This document shows, one piece after another, positions 46,901 through 58,441 of a DNA stretch of 64,000 nt. The stretch comes from Schizochytrium sp. TIO01 (taxonomy: Eukaryota; Sar; Bigyra; Thraustochytrida; Thraustochytriidae), in assembly GCA_004764695.1 (NCBI GenBank), contig SMSO01000007.1:2487270-2551269 (forward strand), in the 5' to 3' direction. The notes under the pieces were generated by a model. The model searched no databases. It was not told the DNA's origin and was given only the letters and a program-made list of their open reading frames with translations. The position numbers and the translations under genes are program-made. Position 1 is the first letter of the stretch, and every line of letters begins with the position of its first letter.

Positions 46901-49900
46901 AAACCATCGGAAGCAAGCATCATGCCAATCAACAAGGAGAGCCACAAAGTTGCCTCCTGGCCATGCTCACGTGCGAACAAGGCCCCAATTTTACGACGGT
47001 GCACAAGCTCGACTTCCTCAGAGGCACGGGGCGGAGGCGGATCTGGGTTAATCTGATTTGCCAGTCGCAAAGCAGCCTCGATACCTCGCGATGTAAACTC
47101 ATTGTCGCGACGTAATTGGTTATGCAAGGCATTCAAAATCTCATGGACAGTCACTTCGGCGGTTTGCAAAGCAGCTGTACTCTGTGCGCATCGATCAATG
47201 TCGGATGGGGTGAGACCCTTAATTTGAACTGTCTGTGCTTTGCTTTCTGACTCACCATAAAATCGCACGTCTTCACGAAGACGCTCTAGCATATTTTGAG
47301 CAACATGTGCGCGGGCGTTCGGATGATTGCCCACTGAGAAAGGTAGCCCATCCTCTGTCAAATTATCCATGGCATGAGCTCCAGTTAATGATTGGGCTAC
47401 TGATTCAACATACTCTGGCATGAGGGAAAGCACTGGGGAGGTGGCAAAGGCACGCAATTCGTCTTCACCCAGAGAAACGCTGTCCACAGATACTGGCCGA
47501 AGCTCCCTTTGTTCACATGCGTGATCACGAACACGCGGGGCTACAAGCATGCGGTCAGCGTGTGGACCGGTGCCAAGCAACTCGTTTGGTGCAACATGCA
47601 TTGTGACGATTGATACATCGTATAAGGGACGCGGAATTCCACCAGGGATACTGAGACGATCCCTTTGACGGGAAACAATATCTCTGAACTCTGTCAAGAT
47701 CCGCTGAAGTACATTCTGACCACGGAAAATGGTAGAAAGCTTAAATTTCCGTGCATCCTCAAACTTTGGTACCATGCGCGTGAGAAAACGATTCTCAGCG
47801 AGGATACGAAGGATTGAGTTTAATACATCCCGGCCTTGTGTGTCCCGAGCAGGCATAAGACGAAGTAGAAGAGCTCCCCAATTGTGCGTAAGGTCACCAG
47901 GCAAGATCTTCAAAGGTGCTGACTCAGTCATGAGCTCATACAAAAACAAAAATCCTAGGCTATCACTACCACCGTGAAGGCGCATTCGCCCGGGACGAGT
48001 CCATTTGGCCATGCGTTTCACAATACCAACCCCACTGAGTTCTTCGTCTTTCGGGCGTGTGTAAGAAAGAGCTGCCATCTTTTTTATTGCTGAATCAGAG
48101 GCTTCTATACTTGACAGATCTGATACTGCGTCAAAGTTGTACATGGCAGGAGCTTCTGGGGTCAGGACCTGAACCGTAAACGTTTGAGATGGGTCATTCT
48201 GACATTGCGCCTCAAGTTTGTGAAGATAATTTATGCGGTTTACCAAGACATGCGTTGGATCTTGGCGAAAGGCCAGACGACGAGCTGAAGCTGCCTTACC
48301 GTCTCCCTCATCGTCTTCCTCTGCTTCAGACTCCTCTTCAGCAGTCTGCTCACCTTCACCATCACTATCTGCCCCAGCAGTATCGCCCGCGCCTGTTGCT
48401 TGCTTTTTGGGAGGTTTAGGCACATTTAAACCAGTGGCATGCGCAGTCGCTGCAGATGCAGAAACTATATCATCAGGGTTTTCGCCTTCATCGTCGTCAT
48501 CAGCACCGGAGGAATGCAGTTCCAGGAGTAGCATTTCCTCCTCACGTGTTAATCTGCAAGAGCCGCTCACATGTGGAAGACGATTAAGATATGCTACTAG
48601 CTCGTCTGAGATTTTCCATGGAATGAGTTGAGCCATTTCTGTACCAGCGGTAACCAAGATCAGCTTGAGGCGACAGGCAATAGCGTCAGTTCTAGTATCA
48701 CCCTTTTGCACTCGCACGATTTGTTTCACGAGTTGAGTCTCTTCTGGTGTCAAAAGTGTATCTGCAACACAGAAATCGGTGAGACGGAATGCAAGATCAA
48801 ACTCTCCAGAAATAAGATGGAGGAGCATGAGATAGAGAGCAGAAGCTAATGTCCGGGTAAACAGAAAGGAACGTGAAGAGTGTACTGGATAGAGGTAATG
48901 CATAGACGTGCGCGACCTTGGATCTTGCAAAGCACGTACCCAGGATACATCACTACGATCAAGGACTAACTCGATACCGTGAAAACCTCCTGGGCCTTTG
49001 TGAACTTTGCGTGTTGGTTTCGCTGCAGCTGGGAGTAGCAAGTGCAAGGTACGGTCACCTGAACGTTGTAAAACAACGCCGTGTGGAATACCTCGCAGTA
49101 AATCTTGTGCCATTTTACTCTTCCGCACAGCATTACTAATATATAAACCAGCATGGTCATTACAGAAGAGACGTACTTCAGTTTTCCCATTAACTACTTG
49201 CTCTTCCGTTGTAAAGGTAAGACCAAGACGTGGAAGCTCAACAACATCAACGCGCTTAGAGATTGATTCCCCATCTGCGCTTGCCCTTGACCAAGCCAAG
49301 ATATGAGTTAAGTTGTCAAGCCGTAAGAGAACTTCGCATAGATTCTTCAGTGGTCCGCTTTCGGATGTGCTGATTTGCAACAGATCAACTAGCACCATAG
49401 GCTGGCCATTGGGGTCCTCTCGGTCCTCGATACCAATACCCATAGGAGACTCAATCTCGGGGTCTGTTTCACCGTCATCAACCCCATCATCAATATCATC
49501 CTTTTCTTCCTCTTGGATGGCTGTCTCTAAATCTACTTCTTCACTCGATTTGTCATTTTCTGACACTACCGATTTCCCCTTAGGACGATTTTTCTGACTG
49601 AGAATCTCCCCACCATCAGCATCAAGTAGCAGGGGGACTCGGACAACAACAGCTCGCATAGGGGGCGATTCGAAACCAGCGCTACTGTCCATTTGGGAGG
49701 CATCTTGCCCTCGAAATTTGCGAGCAATATAATCATATCCACTTCGAGCAGTCGATTTGACTGAGGTAGTGAGGCTGCCCTTGGATTCAATAACACGCAA
49801 AAGAACACGAATCTGGGAACGATCTTTCGCACTACCTCCACTTGTTCGCGTTACACGCTGATAACCAATGAGCAGGTTCTCGCTTGGTTTGTGCCAAAAC

Positions 49901-52900
49901 ATATATTCTTCGATGAGAGCTTGCGGCAAAAGTCCATAGAGATGGCGATCTGGAACATAGATTTGATGGCCCATGCTTGAGGTTAGGTTACGCATAATCA
50001 CCAGCGAAGCCATTGGCAAATTTGGCCTCATAAGGAAGGGCAGTGCACCCATAATACCGTCTCCTGATTTGTGGAGCTGTTGGAAGCAGCGCGATGTATC
50101 TGAGGAGTAAATTAGAGAAGTATAGTAGTGTCTACCATGTTCCACAACGTCGTAGATGTGCAACAAACGAGGATGGACGTGCCGAAATACCACAATCTCC
50201 TTCAAAAAGACCAAACCTGATGCTTCTCTTACCACAGCACACAAACGCACGCGCTCACCCTCTGCAATCACCCCATCGTCGCCATCATCATCAAGATACA
50301 AGTCAAGAGAAGTGTTACCTCCTGCTGCACTTGTGTTTGCAACTTGCATGAGTGGTGTGAGGACATCAATCACCCAGCGTTCGTACGAGTGTAGCTGAGC
50401 TGGATAAACGCGCGCAAAAGGAGACCGAGGTGTCCGGTTATCGGGCAACCACAGTTGCAAATCATGCCTACGGCCCACCAGACGAATCCACGATCGATTC
50501 GTCGTGTTTTTCACCTCAGCGCTATGTAATCCACGATCGGCCATTGCCTCTCCAAAAACGCTTACAAAGTCAGCAAATTCGCACATTTCCTCGTCCACAG
50601 GTTCCACACGATGCTTTTTCAATGTGAACTCGCCAAGTTGGACATTGATTTCCGTATCTACACGTTGTGAAGAAGAAACGCGCAAATATTGCTCGAAACT
50701 CTGTTCAGCAGCCTTGTCAGCAGCTCCATCCTCTTTGCTACCGGAAGACTCAGCAAGAAGCTCGGTATCTGGCGTAAATCGGCCAAGGCAATTTTTTGTT
50801 GTCAACGATTTCCAATTACGAAGTACCATTGATGAACCATGCTCTCCCTCGCCCCTATTTTTCTTCTTCTTCTTCCGAATACCAGATGCGACGGAGTCGT
50901 GTTCATTGATGAGCACAGAGACGGTGTATTCCATAATTTCATTCGTTGCACCTTGGTTCTCAAGAAGCCAGTTTAAGAGTCCTACACGATGACGCTGGAA
51001 GACGTTCATTAACTCTAGCTCATCGAGCCCAAGACGCGGTGCTGCACGACTCACCGCGGAACGCTTCACTTCTTCTGCTTCGTCTACAAGGCCGCCAGAA
51101 ACAAGGTCACCGTATTTGATAATACGTGGTTCTGCTGCAATACGATATGAGGCCGTCAAGAATACCTGAGAACATAGCAATGTCTTTGCTGCTAATCCCT
51201 CGATCGATTTGATGTGAGCGACATCACCTCGCGTGGCGCGATCCTCGCCCTTTGATTCTTCTTCGTGGTTGATACTTGCTGCCTTGCCATCTACTGTCTT
51301 CACCTCACCCCCTGTCGGAGGATCAGTACTGGGTGGTGAATCGGGGTTTGGCGAAGACATGAAGTCAAAGCCAGAGGAGTCATTGAAGTGTTTAAGCACA
51401 GACTTGGTTTCCTGCACACTGAGAGAATCACTGTTTTCTCCATTCCAGTTCGTTTCTTTGAAGAGATACGCCATGTGAGCATGCAAAGTGCACATCAACC
51501 GAATATCTCCTTCATTCGTGGATCGGCGGAGCCATGAGGCAAGCATAGGCAGGATTCGGCCAAGCAAAAGAAGGCGCCACCGGGTGATTACTTGTGCAAG
51601 CTGGTCTGCCAGCTCTTTGGGAACTTCAATTCCTCGAATAAACGAGCCTGCAAGTGCCTCGGTGATTGCTAGCCCGCCATCATCTCCATGCCAATGAGAA
51701 AATTGCACCAGACATTGGATGTAAGCATATACGCGAATAGCAAGGCGTACTACAAAGAGGGCTGCAGGGGATGAAGTTGGTGAGTAGCGCCCAGTGTCTA
51801 CCTCGAGGACATTGCTGATCATGGATTCAATGGGTCCTACTACGCCCTCATGTGCATAGCGAAGCTCATTGAAGAGCAAGCCCAAAGGTGTAGCCTGAAC
51901 CTTTTGCTTCTCTTCGCAAGGAACTTTTGTCATTCGAGCACTCTCATCCTCGCCTGGAGGCTGCCATTCGCCTGGCTCGAAAATTGCACATTCCATCATT
52001 TCCATCAGCTCTTCACTTGCGAGTGCCAAAGTATGTTCTTGATGACTAAAGAATTGGAGAAGGAGAGGGACGCGAAGGTATGGAACGGTCAGGTATTGAA
52101 TCAAAAGCTCCGCGTTGCTCGCCGTCATGCGACCTCCAAAGTCAGGCAAATCACGGACATGCAGAACATCATCTTCGTTCTCGACAGGAACACCAGCAAG
52201 AAATGAAGGGTTGGCCATTGACGGTGGTGCACGAGGCTCTTGCTTGAAGAATATCGTTTTGATTCGCCTGTAGATTGACCTATACCACGGGGTGCCAGCA
52301 TCATCGTTTTCAGGCCATTCACACTTGAGTTGTGTACCGCCAAAAGCTGTCACATTGAACTTAGCTGAAGGTGGGCGTTGAAGGATAAGACGTTCAATCA
52401 AAGGTTCATCAGTACCTTGCTTTTCCACAGGAACCAGGGTTTGATCTGATGTACCCGCGACATCATCCAGACCTTCGAGATCCTTATGCAACTTGTTATC
52501 TTCACTATCTGCAGCTGCTGCACCGCTTTGACCCTTCGGCTTTGCTGTTGCTGTCTGTTTTTTCGCTTTTGGGGGTTTGGTGTAGAGGGCATTCCAATGA
52601 AGCTTGGCATCGCAAGGCATCCAAGCTTTAATCGGGGGCAACGAGTCACTTGTTGGCGCCATCATAATCTTGAGAATATAAACAATGTCCCTAAAGTACC
52701 CTAATTCAGGATAGTCAGTGAGAATTTCACGTCGCTCGCCAGTCAAATATTGGGCGGCCAAAAGCTGACTTTCATGATTTTCCTTGCTCTTTGCATCAGT
52801 TGTTCCGGGGCCACCAGTGAGACCGTACTGAAGTCCTGGTCGTGGGTAGCCAATTTGAAGGCATAATTGATCGATAAAAAGCTCTTCAGCAGGACCGCAT

Positions 52901-54203
52901 AGCATAGACCTCTCCCAGGAGAAGAGGATGTGTTCACGATCAAGTTGTGCCATTTGCTCGATAAAGTAATCGAGAACCTGAGTGCGTACCAGCGTGAGTG
53001 CAGGATCAGGGAGCAGAAACATGGCAGATTCAGCAGCGAATTGACGCATTTCGACACCAAAAGGTTTTACCGGTCCATCAGCTGTTCCACTGTAGTGTTG
53101 AGCAAGAGCAGAAGGGATGTCAGAGGCCTCCTTACGCATTACTGCGTCGGCAATTGTTGCAACACACGCCATGGTAAGAATCCTGGCTGCATCGAACGAC
53201 CTGGTGACATGAAGTGACAACGAGGCAGTGGCAAAGTGCTCAGAGATTGAGCACAAGAGACGCAAGAGATCTGTTTGTGTCTCATACCGCATCTCACGAT
53301 TTTTAGCTGCCCAAAAACACTGTTCATCGCGTCGGGGGTGAGAGAGAGGCAATGGAAGGGGTATAACGCGAGTGAAGAGATGTTGGATCAGCGCTACTCT
53401 AATGCAGTATGAATTTTTCACAAGGTCGCTCTGGTACGCCAACAGAGTGCAAAGATTACAACAGTGACGAAGTGCATTTGCCACTTCGTTGAAAGTAGCC
53501 ACGCGATCTGAAACCAATGTAAGTTGCACAGGGCGGTAAATAGGAGCCTTGGCTGACGATCCTGCTAAAGTTTCTACGTCACGTTGCTGTGCAAACCTTC
53601 CAAAATATACAAACTCAGCAGAGGCATCTTTAATAGCACTTGAAGCAAGTTCAAGCTCTGGTGGAAGCTGCGCGGGTCGAGGTTGAAGCTTGTCGGCCAT
53701 GGTAGCAACCTGGTTGATTGTGCGCTTCATCTCAAACAGTTGTGAGACGCTAACACCACCTTTGCGCACACCCAGGCGTGCTTGTTTGGCAGCAGCATGA
53801 GCAAGTTGCTTACAAGATGTATCCACCATCTGCCTGCCAAGTATGCCTAACGAGAAACGGGCAGTCACAGATAGGTCTGCCTGAATCATCTTTGTCAAAG
53901 TCCAACGCAAAAGCAAACCCATATTCTTTGCTTCTTGGGATGACATACCGAGAAGGCGAAGTCCGCAATGCATTGCTTCCATCAGACACCGCATTTGTGA
54001 AACATCGCCACCACGAGGTACCGTGCGGAACACGACTTCCTTGCTTACTTGGCACGATTGCATAGAAAGAGACATGGTATCCCCTTGTCCACCAGTGTCA
54101 CCTTGAGGGCCCGCAAGCTGAGGACCTTCGTCACCATCTGGACCTTCGTCGCCGCGTGGGCCGTTAGAGCCAGGAGGAGGTCTCAGCGTATTATTCGAAT
54201 AAT

Positions 54204-54244
<41 letters not shown>

Positions 54245-54668
54245 TGTTGCTGTTGCTGTGCATTCGTTTGATACGAAGCGCCATTCAGAGACAACATTGG
54301 TTGCATAGGCGCCATTGGTCCTTGAGTTGGTTGAGGCATTCCAGGTCCACTAAGAGAAAAGAAGTTCTGTTGCTGGTGTTGTTGGTTTTGATATTGCGAG
54401 TGCATGCTTTGGGGCTGGTACACTTGCTGCTGGTTGTACTGCCCTGGTTGAGCCCCTTGATAGAATTGTTGCGGCTGTTGCTGCGTTTGTTGCATCGACG
54501 AACCTGAATAGCCTGGATATGATCCAGACACTGGTTGCGAACTTTGCATTGGCGAAGAGTTTGCAGTCATCGCTGACGAAGATAAGGATGACGGAGTAGG
54601 TTGCGCCGATGTGCTGGAAGGGCCTAACATTGACCAAGGATCATCGTCCTCTTTGACTGATGTCTTGG

Positions 54669-54702
<34 letters not shown>

Positions 54703-56373
54703 AGGCTGATATGCAGACGGCATCAAGGGGGTAGACACTGGCATAGGATGTAGGATAGACCCTGAGGAACCTGAGGAGACGGAGGACGAAGCAGAGGTTT
54801 GGCGGGGAGGAAGCACAGCTGACGATGGAGGCCGAATTGATGCGGACTGGGCTGGAGCCAGCGGTTGAGCAACTTTTGAGCTTGTAGATGGCTTGCGAGG
54901 CGGTTTTAAAACAGCTGGTGTTGCACCTGAGGAAGTTGAAGGAGCCCTCTGAGATCGTTCTGGTAGCTTGTTGAAGCTATCCAAACCAGCAAACATGTCG
55001 TTTGTTGGTTGATTCATCTGTATTTGCTGTGACGGCTGAGCTGCTACGGACGGTGTGGACGAGGAAAATGTGCCAAACATATCTTCATAATCATCATTTT
55101 TCATTGGTGCCATCGGAGACGAGGTTGATGTAGCTACCGCCGGAGCGAGTGAGATACTTGGTTTTGAAGACGAGGAAGACGGCGGCCTTGCCAAGGGTGC
55201 TGGTGTAAGGACAGGCTGCGACTGGCGAGATTTTGATGATGGCGCCTTGAGCTTTGGAGGCACTTGCTGTCTAGTTTGTGCCTGTTTGACGGGCACAGAG
55301 GCAGGCGCGGGGAAACCTCCAAAATCGGCGAAGTCGTCATCAGCGCTCCTTGATTTTGCTGTGTGGCTGTACTCAACCGCAAAGGGATCATCCACCTTTG
55401 CAGTGGAGGACAAACCTGTCTTTGCAGCTGCTGAGGTTGAAGTTGTCGCTGATGATGTAAAAAAATCAGCGAAATCGTCTTCAGCATTCCCGAAAGAAGC
55501 AGTCGCCGCAGGGGAGGACACTGTTGTGTGGACTGCAGTTTCGAATGGATTCTGGTTCTCTGAAGGCATTGCCATCTTTACGGGTTGGGGCATTGGCTCG
55601 GGCTGAGGCGGCGGCTTTGGAGCCTCTGCCTCGACACCGGTTCGCGCGTCCACAATACCATTAGAATACAGTGGTTTTGAGTTTAGATAAGGCAGCAAAA
55701 CCTCGTAAAGAAATGCTGGTCCATTTTGTTTGGCCGGGAAGGCCAGAGGCTTGAAAAGCATAAACCAAAATGAACTGTCACAAAGGCGGTGCAGTGGGAT
55801 ATCATTAAACACAAACGAGAGAGCGCGTTTCACTTTCGGTGGAGAGGTTTCTGAGCGAGCATAATGATACTCAAGGCCTTCACCTGTGTTACACACGGCA
55901 AAAGTATACGTATGTTCCCGACGAAGCAAGATGTAGAGAAGCGCATGACCCTCCTTCTCAGATGTGCGCCAACCACCTGGAGAAAAGAGAATTTCACCAA
56001 CACGCAATGAGTTAACTTTCATGACAAAGGCGTTAAGGAAGTCAAGAAACTGCCCGCTACGTTTTACGTCATCCACATCGTTTTTGAATTGCGAAAGTGG
56101 AAGCCTGGCACCAATTTGTGCACATTCCGAGATTGCAGTCTGAAGAAGCGCAACTGCTCGAGTATGGCGCGCGTTGCCATCCAGCATTTTCTCTCCAATG
56201 AGTCTATTGAGCACAGTGCCGAGAAGCTGGATGGAGCCGGCCATACAATGAAAGGCACTTGAGGGCGCCTCTCGCTCGCGAGTTTCTGCATTAAGAAAAG
56301 GGTCAGTGAAGACATCAGGAAGTGAAAAATGGTCCCAAATTGGCTTATCGCCGAATGCATATGGAGTGGACAT
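40939..56373 (-). CDS. Giant DUF3638/DUF3645 protein, predicted SF2/SecA-like ATPase with EF-hands and VPS62-like C-terminus
   Basis: 5144 residues in one frame with no intron. The ATG at 56373 is used (two codons upstream is TTG). Order: conserved N-terminal domain (about 1-220); Ser/Pro/Gln-rich disordered region (about 230-775) with NPF, DPF, DPW and DDFADF-type motifs, two polyQ runs and a short Gly-X-Y stretch; a long family-specific region (about 780-3250); an ATPase core; then Gln/Glu repeats (about 4315-4345), EF-hand-like segments (4504; canonical loop DSDGNGQIGCTE at 4760-4771; a degenerate third near 4795) and a VPS62/DUF946-like C-terminus (about 4930-5140). ATPase motifs: Walker A GAGKT (K3317), DEVD (D3484), SGTPSD after RFGF (R3908) and QGAFRMRG (4073-4080). 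These occur in helicase order and imply an ATP-driven translocase. The family is uncharacterised; automated databases sometimes label relatives ubiquitinyl hydrolase, but I see no catalytic triad that justifies this. Substrate unknown. Confidence 0.9.
43345..43430 (-). repeat. Gln-Glu dipeptide repeat inside the giant gene
   Basis: CTCCTG/CTCTTG hexamers (complement of CAGGAG) encode about 14 alternating Gln-Glu pairs at about residues 4315-4345, following an acidic helical stretch. The family often carries such a run here. Synonymous variation (GAG/GAA, CAG/CAA) suggests it is selected as a charged helix rather than a fresh expansion. Confidence 0.9.
54206..54258 (-). repeat. PolyQ-encoding (CAG/CAA)n tract, about 18 codons
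   Basis: Mostly CTG on the plus strand with TTG interruptions at both ends, encoding about 18 Gln near residues 705-722 of the giant protein. Confidence 0.95.
54671..54701 (-). repeat. PolyQ-encoding (CAG)n tract, about 10 codons
   Basis: Nearly pure CTG on the plus strand, encoding about 10-11 Gln near residues 557-567 of the giant protein; expected to be length-polymorphic. Confidence 0.95.
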
Positions 56374-58441
56374 GATCAACTAACTGATAGAAGAGTGCTT
56401 GTTGCAGTGTGAAATGAACTCGGACTTGCCCTAGAAAAATTGCTTGAGTTCAATTTCAAGTGTGAGCAAGACTCTATTGTTTGCAAGATTTTGTCCAAAG
56501 TTTGACCAAGAGAAATCAATTATGCCAAAGGTCAAGTTGATTCAAAGCTATCTGATTGAGATTGATTTTCAAACCTCGGAAAACAGCGCCACTGCGGAAA
56601 AGACCTGTTAAATCACTTGAACAAAACGTTAAACCCTCCCCTATACTTGCGGCACTTTGACCAGCTTTGCTATCGTGCCTTGATACCACCCACACCGACA
56701 AGTTCACCGCGGCTTGGGATGGCGTATCCAAGGCTATCTATCTCAGCAATCCAAGGTTGCTAAAGCTGTCACCGCGTACAATCTAAAGTGGATCGCTGGG
56801 ATAGAGCGCCTCTAGGTCTGCTGCGACCCGCTCCCACGAGTCCTCGAAGCTCGAGGCGAGCACCGGCCGCCTCAGGACCTGCCGTCACACCGACGGAGTT
56901 CCCAGGCTGGCGGCGATTTGCCATTGACGGCAGAAAAAAACAAACAAACAAACAAACAAAGAACAAAAAGAAAATCATCAATAACGATGTCAATATTAAT
57001 TTAAATTTTAAAAAGAAGGTGTAATTAACGTTCTATCTATTGTTCTGTTCTTTTCTTCTCTACCTTCATAAGAGTATTACGACAATGCTCATGAAACCTG
57101 GCTGCCTTCTATCGTGTTATGAGTGTTCTGAGTTTTTACAAAAAGTAAAGGAATTTTAGGAATAGCCTCTGACTAGTGAGCATGCTTCCTAGGACCTCGT
57201 GTATAACGTGTACTACTTACTACCTACCAGCCCACGGACTCGCACAATTCGTTGACCTCGACAGGAGCAGTGAGCTATGGCTAGCGCAGTAGTCTTCGAT
57301 TTCTAGGTATTTGACATTTCAAGCAAATCTCTCCATTCTGTGAAAGCCACACCATTCTATTGCACCTAGGTACCTAATAGGTAACTACTACTAGCTTGCT
57401 CAGAACCCGCTTGCAGCGTTTTCAGCTACGCACCTAAAAGAGAGTGATGCCATTATGGAATGAAGCAGCTGATCTTTTATTCACAAGAGCTAACTTGAGT
57501 AGGTGCCTAGGTACTACGTACCACTAATTTATGGTCTATGTGATGTCATGCCACGAACGATTTGATAATACATGCATACCTTGGTATCTCTGCTGTTAAA
57601 CTCGAATGAAAAATCAGCGGCTGTTGTTTTCCAAAAGCATGCGAGCACGGGTAGCTGAGGGCAATAATAGCTACCTAGCTATCTAATTACTAGGTGGGGA
57701 TGTCACGTAGCCTAATTTACTTGGGCAACTAAGCAATTCTTACCTTTAATTGGGGTGGGGCTACCACTACTACTGAATCCAAGAATATTAAGGCCTAGTA
57801 GTTGAGTTATAATATCTTGTGGGTTTGACCTCAAGATTAGTGATGATTGTGAAAGCTCTGCACTTTTCTTGCGTTGGATTAAGTTCCGTTGCCAGGAGGC
57901 TTCGGCATTCTTCAACTTGATGGGTAAATTGCCTTTTACCCCTAATCTTCCTTTATAAGCTTGAAAACCCCTTTGTACTAGACTTGATCTAGCTATCACA
58001 TTGGTGTTCACTGTATTCTTCAGGCACTCTCATAAGTTTAAAGGGAGGCGGCACTTATACTTACCTAATACTATATTCTATTCATTCATGGAGTGATTGT
58101 TTCTTTTACTTTTGCTTTTTACATTAGAAAAATAGAAAGAAAAAAACAATAATGGCAAGCTTTGCAGGGCACAGCACAAAGAACAGATAACTTCGCCAAA
58201 GATGCTATTTATAGACTCTGCGGATTATACTGTTGAAACGTACTGCAAGAGAGCAGAACAAAGGTTGTTTTAGTCACAGTGAGTCATAGCGAGAGTGAGA
58301 GACTCAACGCTTTCACTATAGTTTTTCCTTATTGACGAGAGGTAGAGAGAGTGTGCTAAGCTTGAGAGTACTAGTATCTTTGTTTTTCACCGAGCAATAG
58401 ACTTACATTATCGTCCATCCCCCGTCCGCAGTTAGTTTTGG
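56374..58441. other. Divergent spacer between the giant gene and NAXD
   Basis: 2.07 kb separating two divergently transcribed genes, so it carries both promoters. Content: a GC-rich piece (56780-56930), an (AAAC)n run at 56937-56960, a segment dense in CTAG, TAGG and GTAC tetramers (about 57170-57730), and a minus-strand frame at 57712-58011 without coding character. No gene is called. Confidence 0.55.

Noticed and set aside
40939-56373. Annotation of the giant protein as a ubiquitinyl hydrolase
   Set aside because: I see no Cys-His catalytic arrangement of a deubiquitinase; the visible motifs are those of an ATPase.
57712-58011. 99-codon minus-strand frame
   Set aside because: Starts with GTG, no domain, lies in the divergent promoter region.
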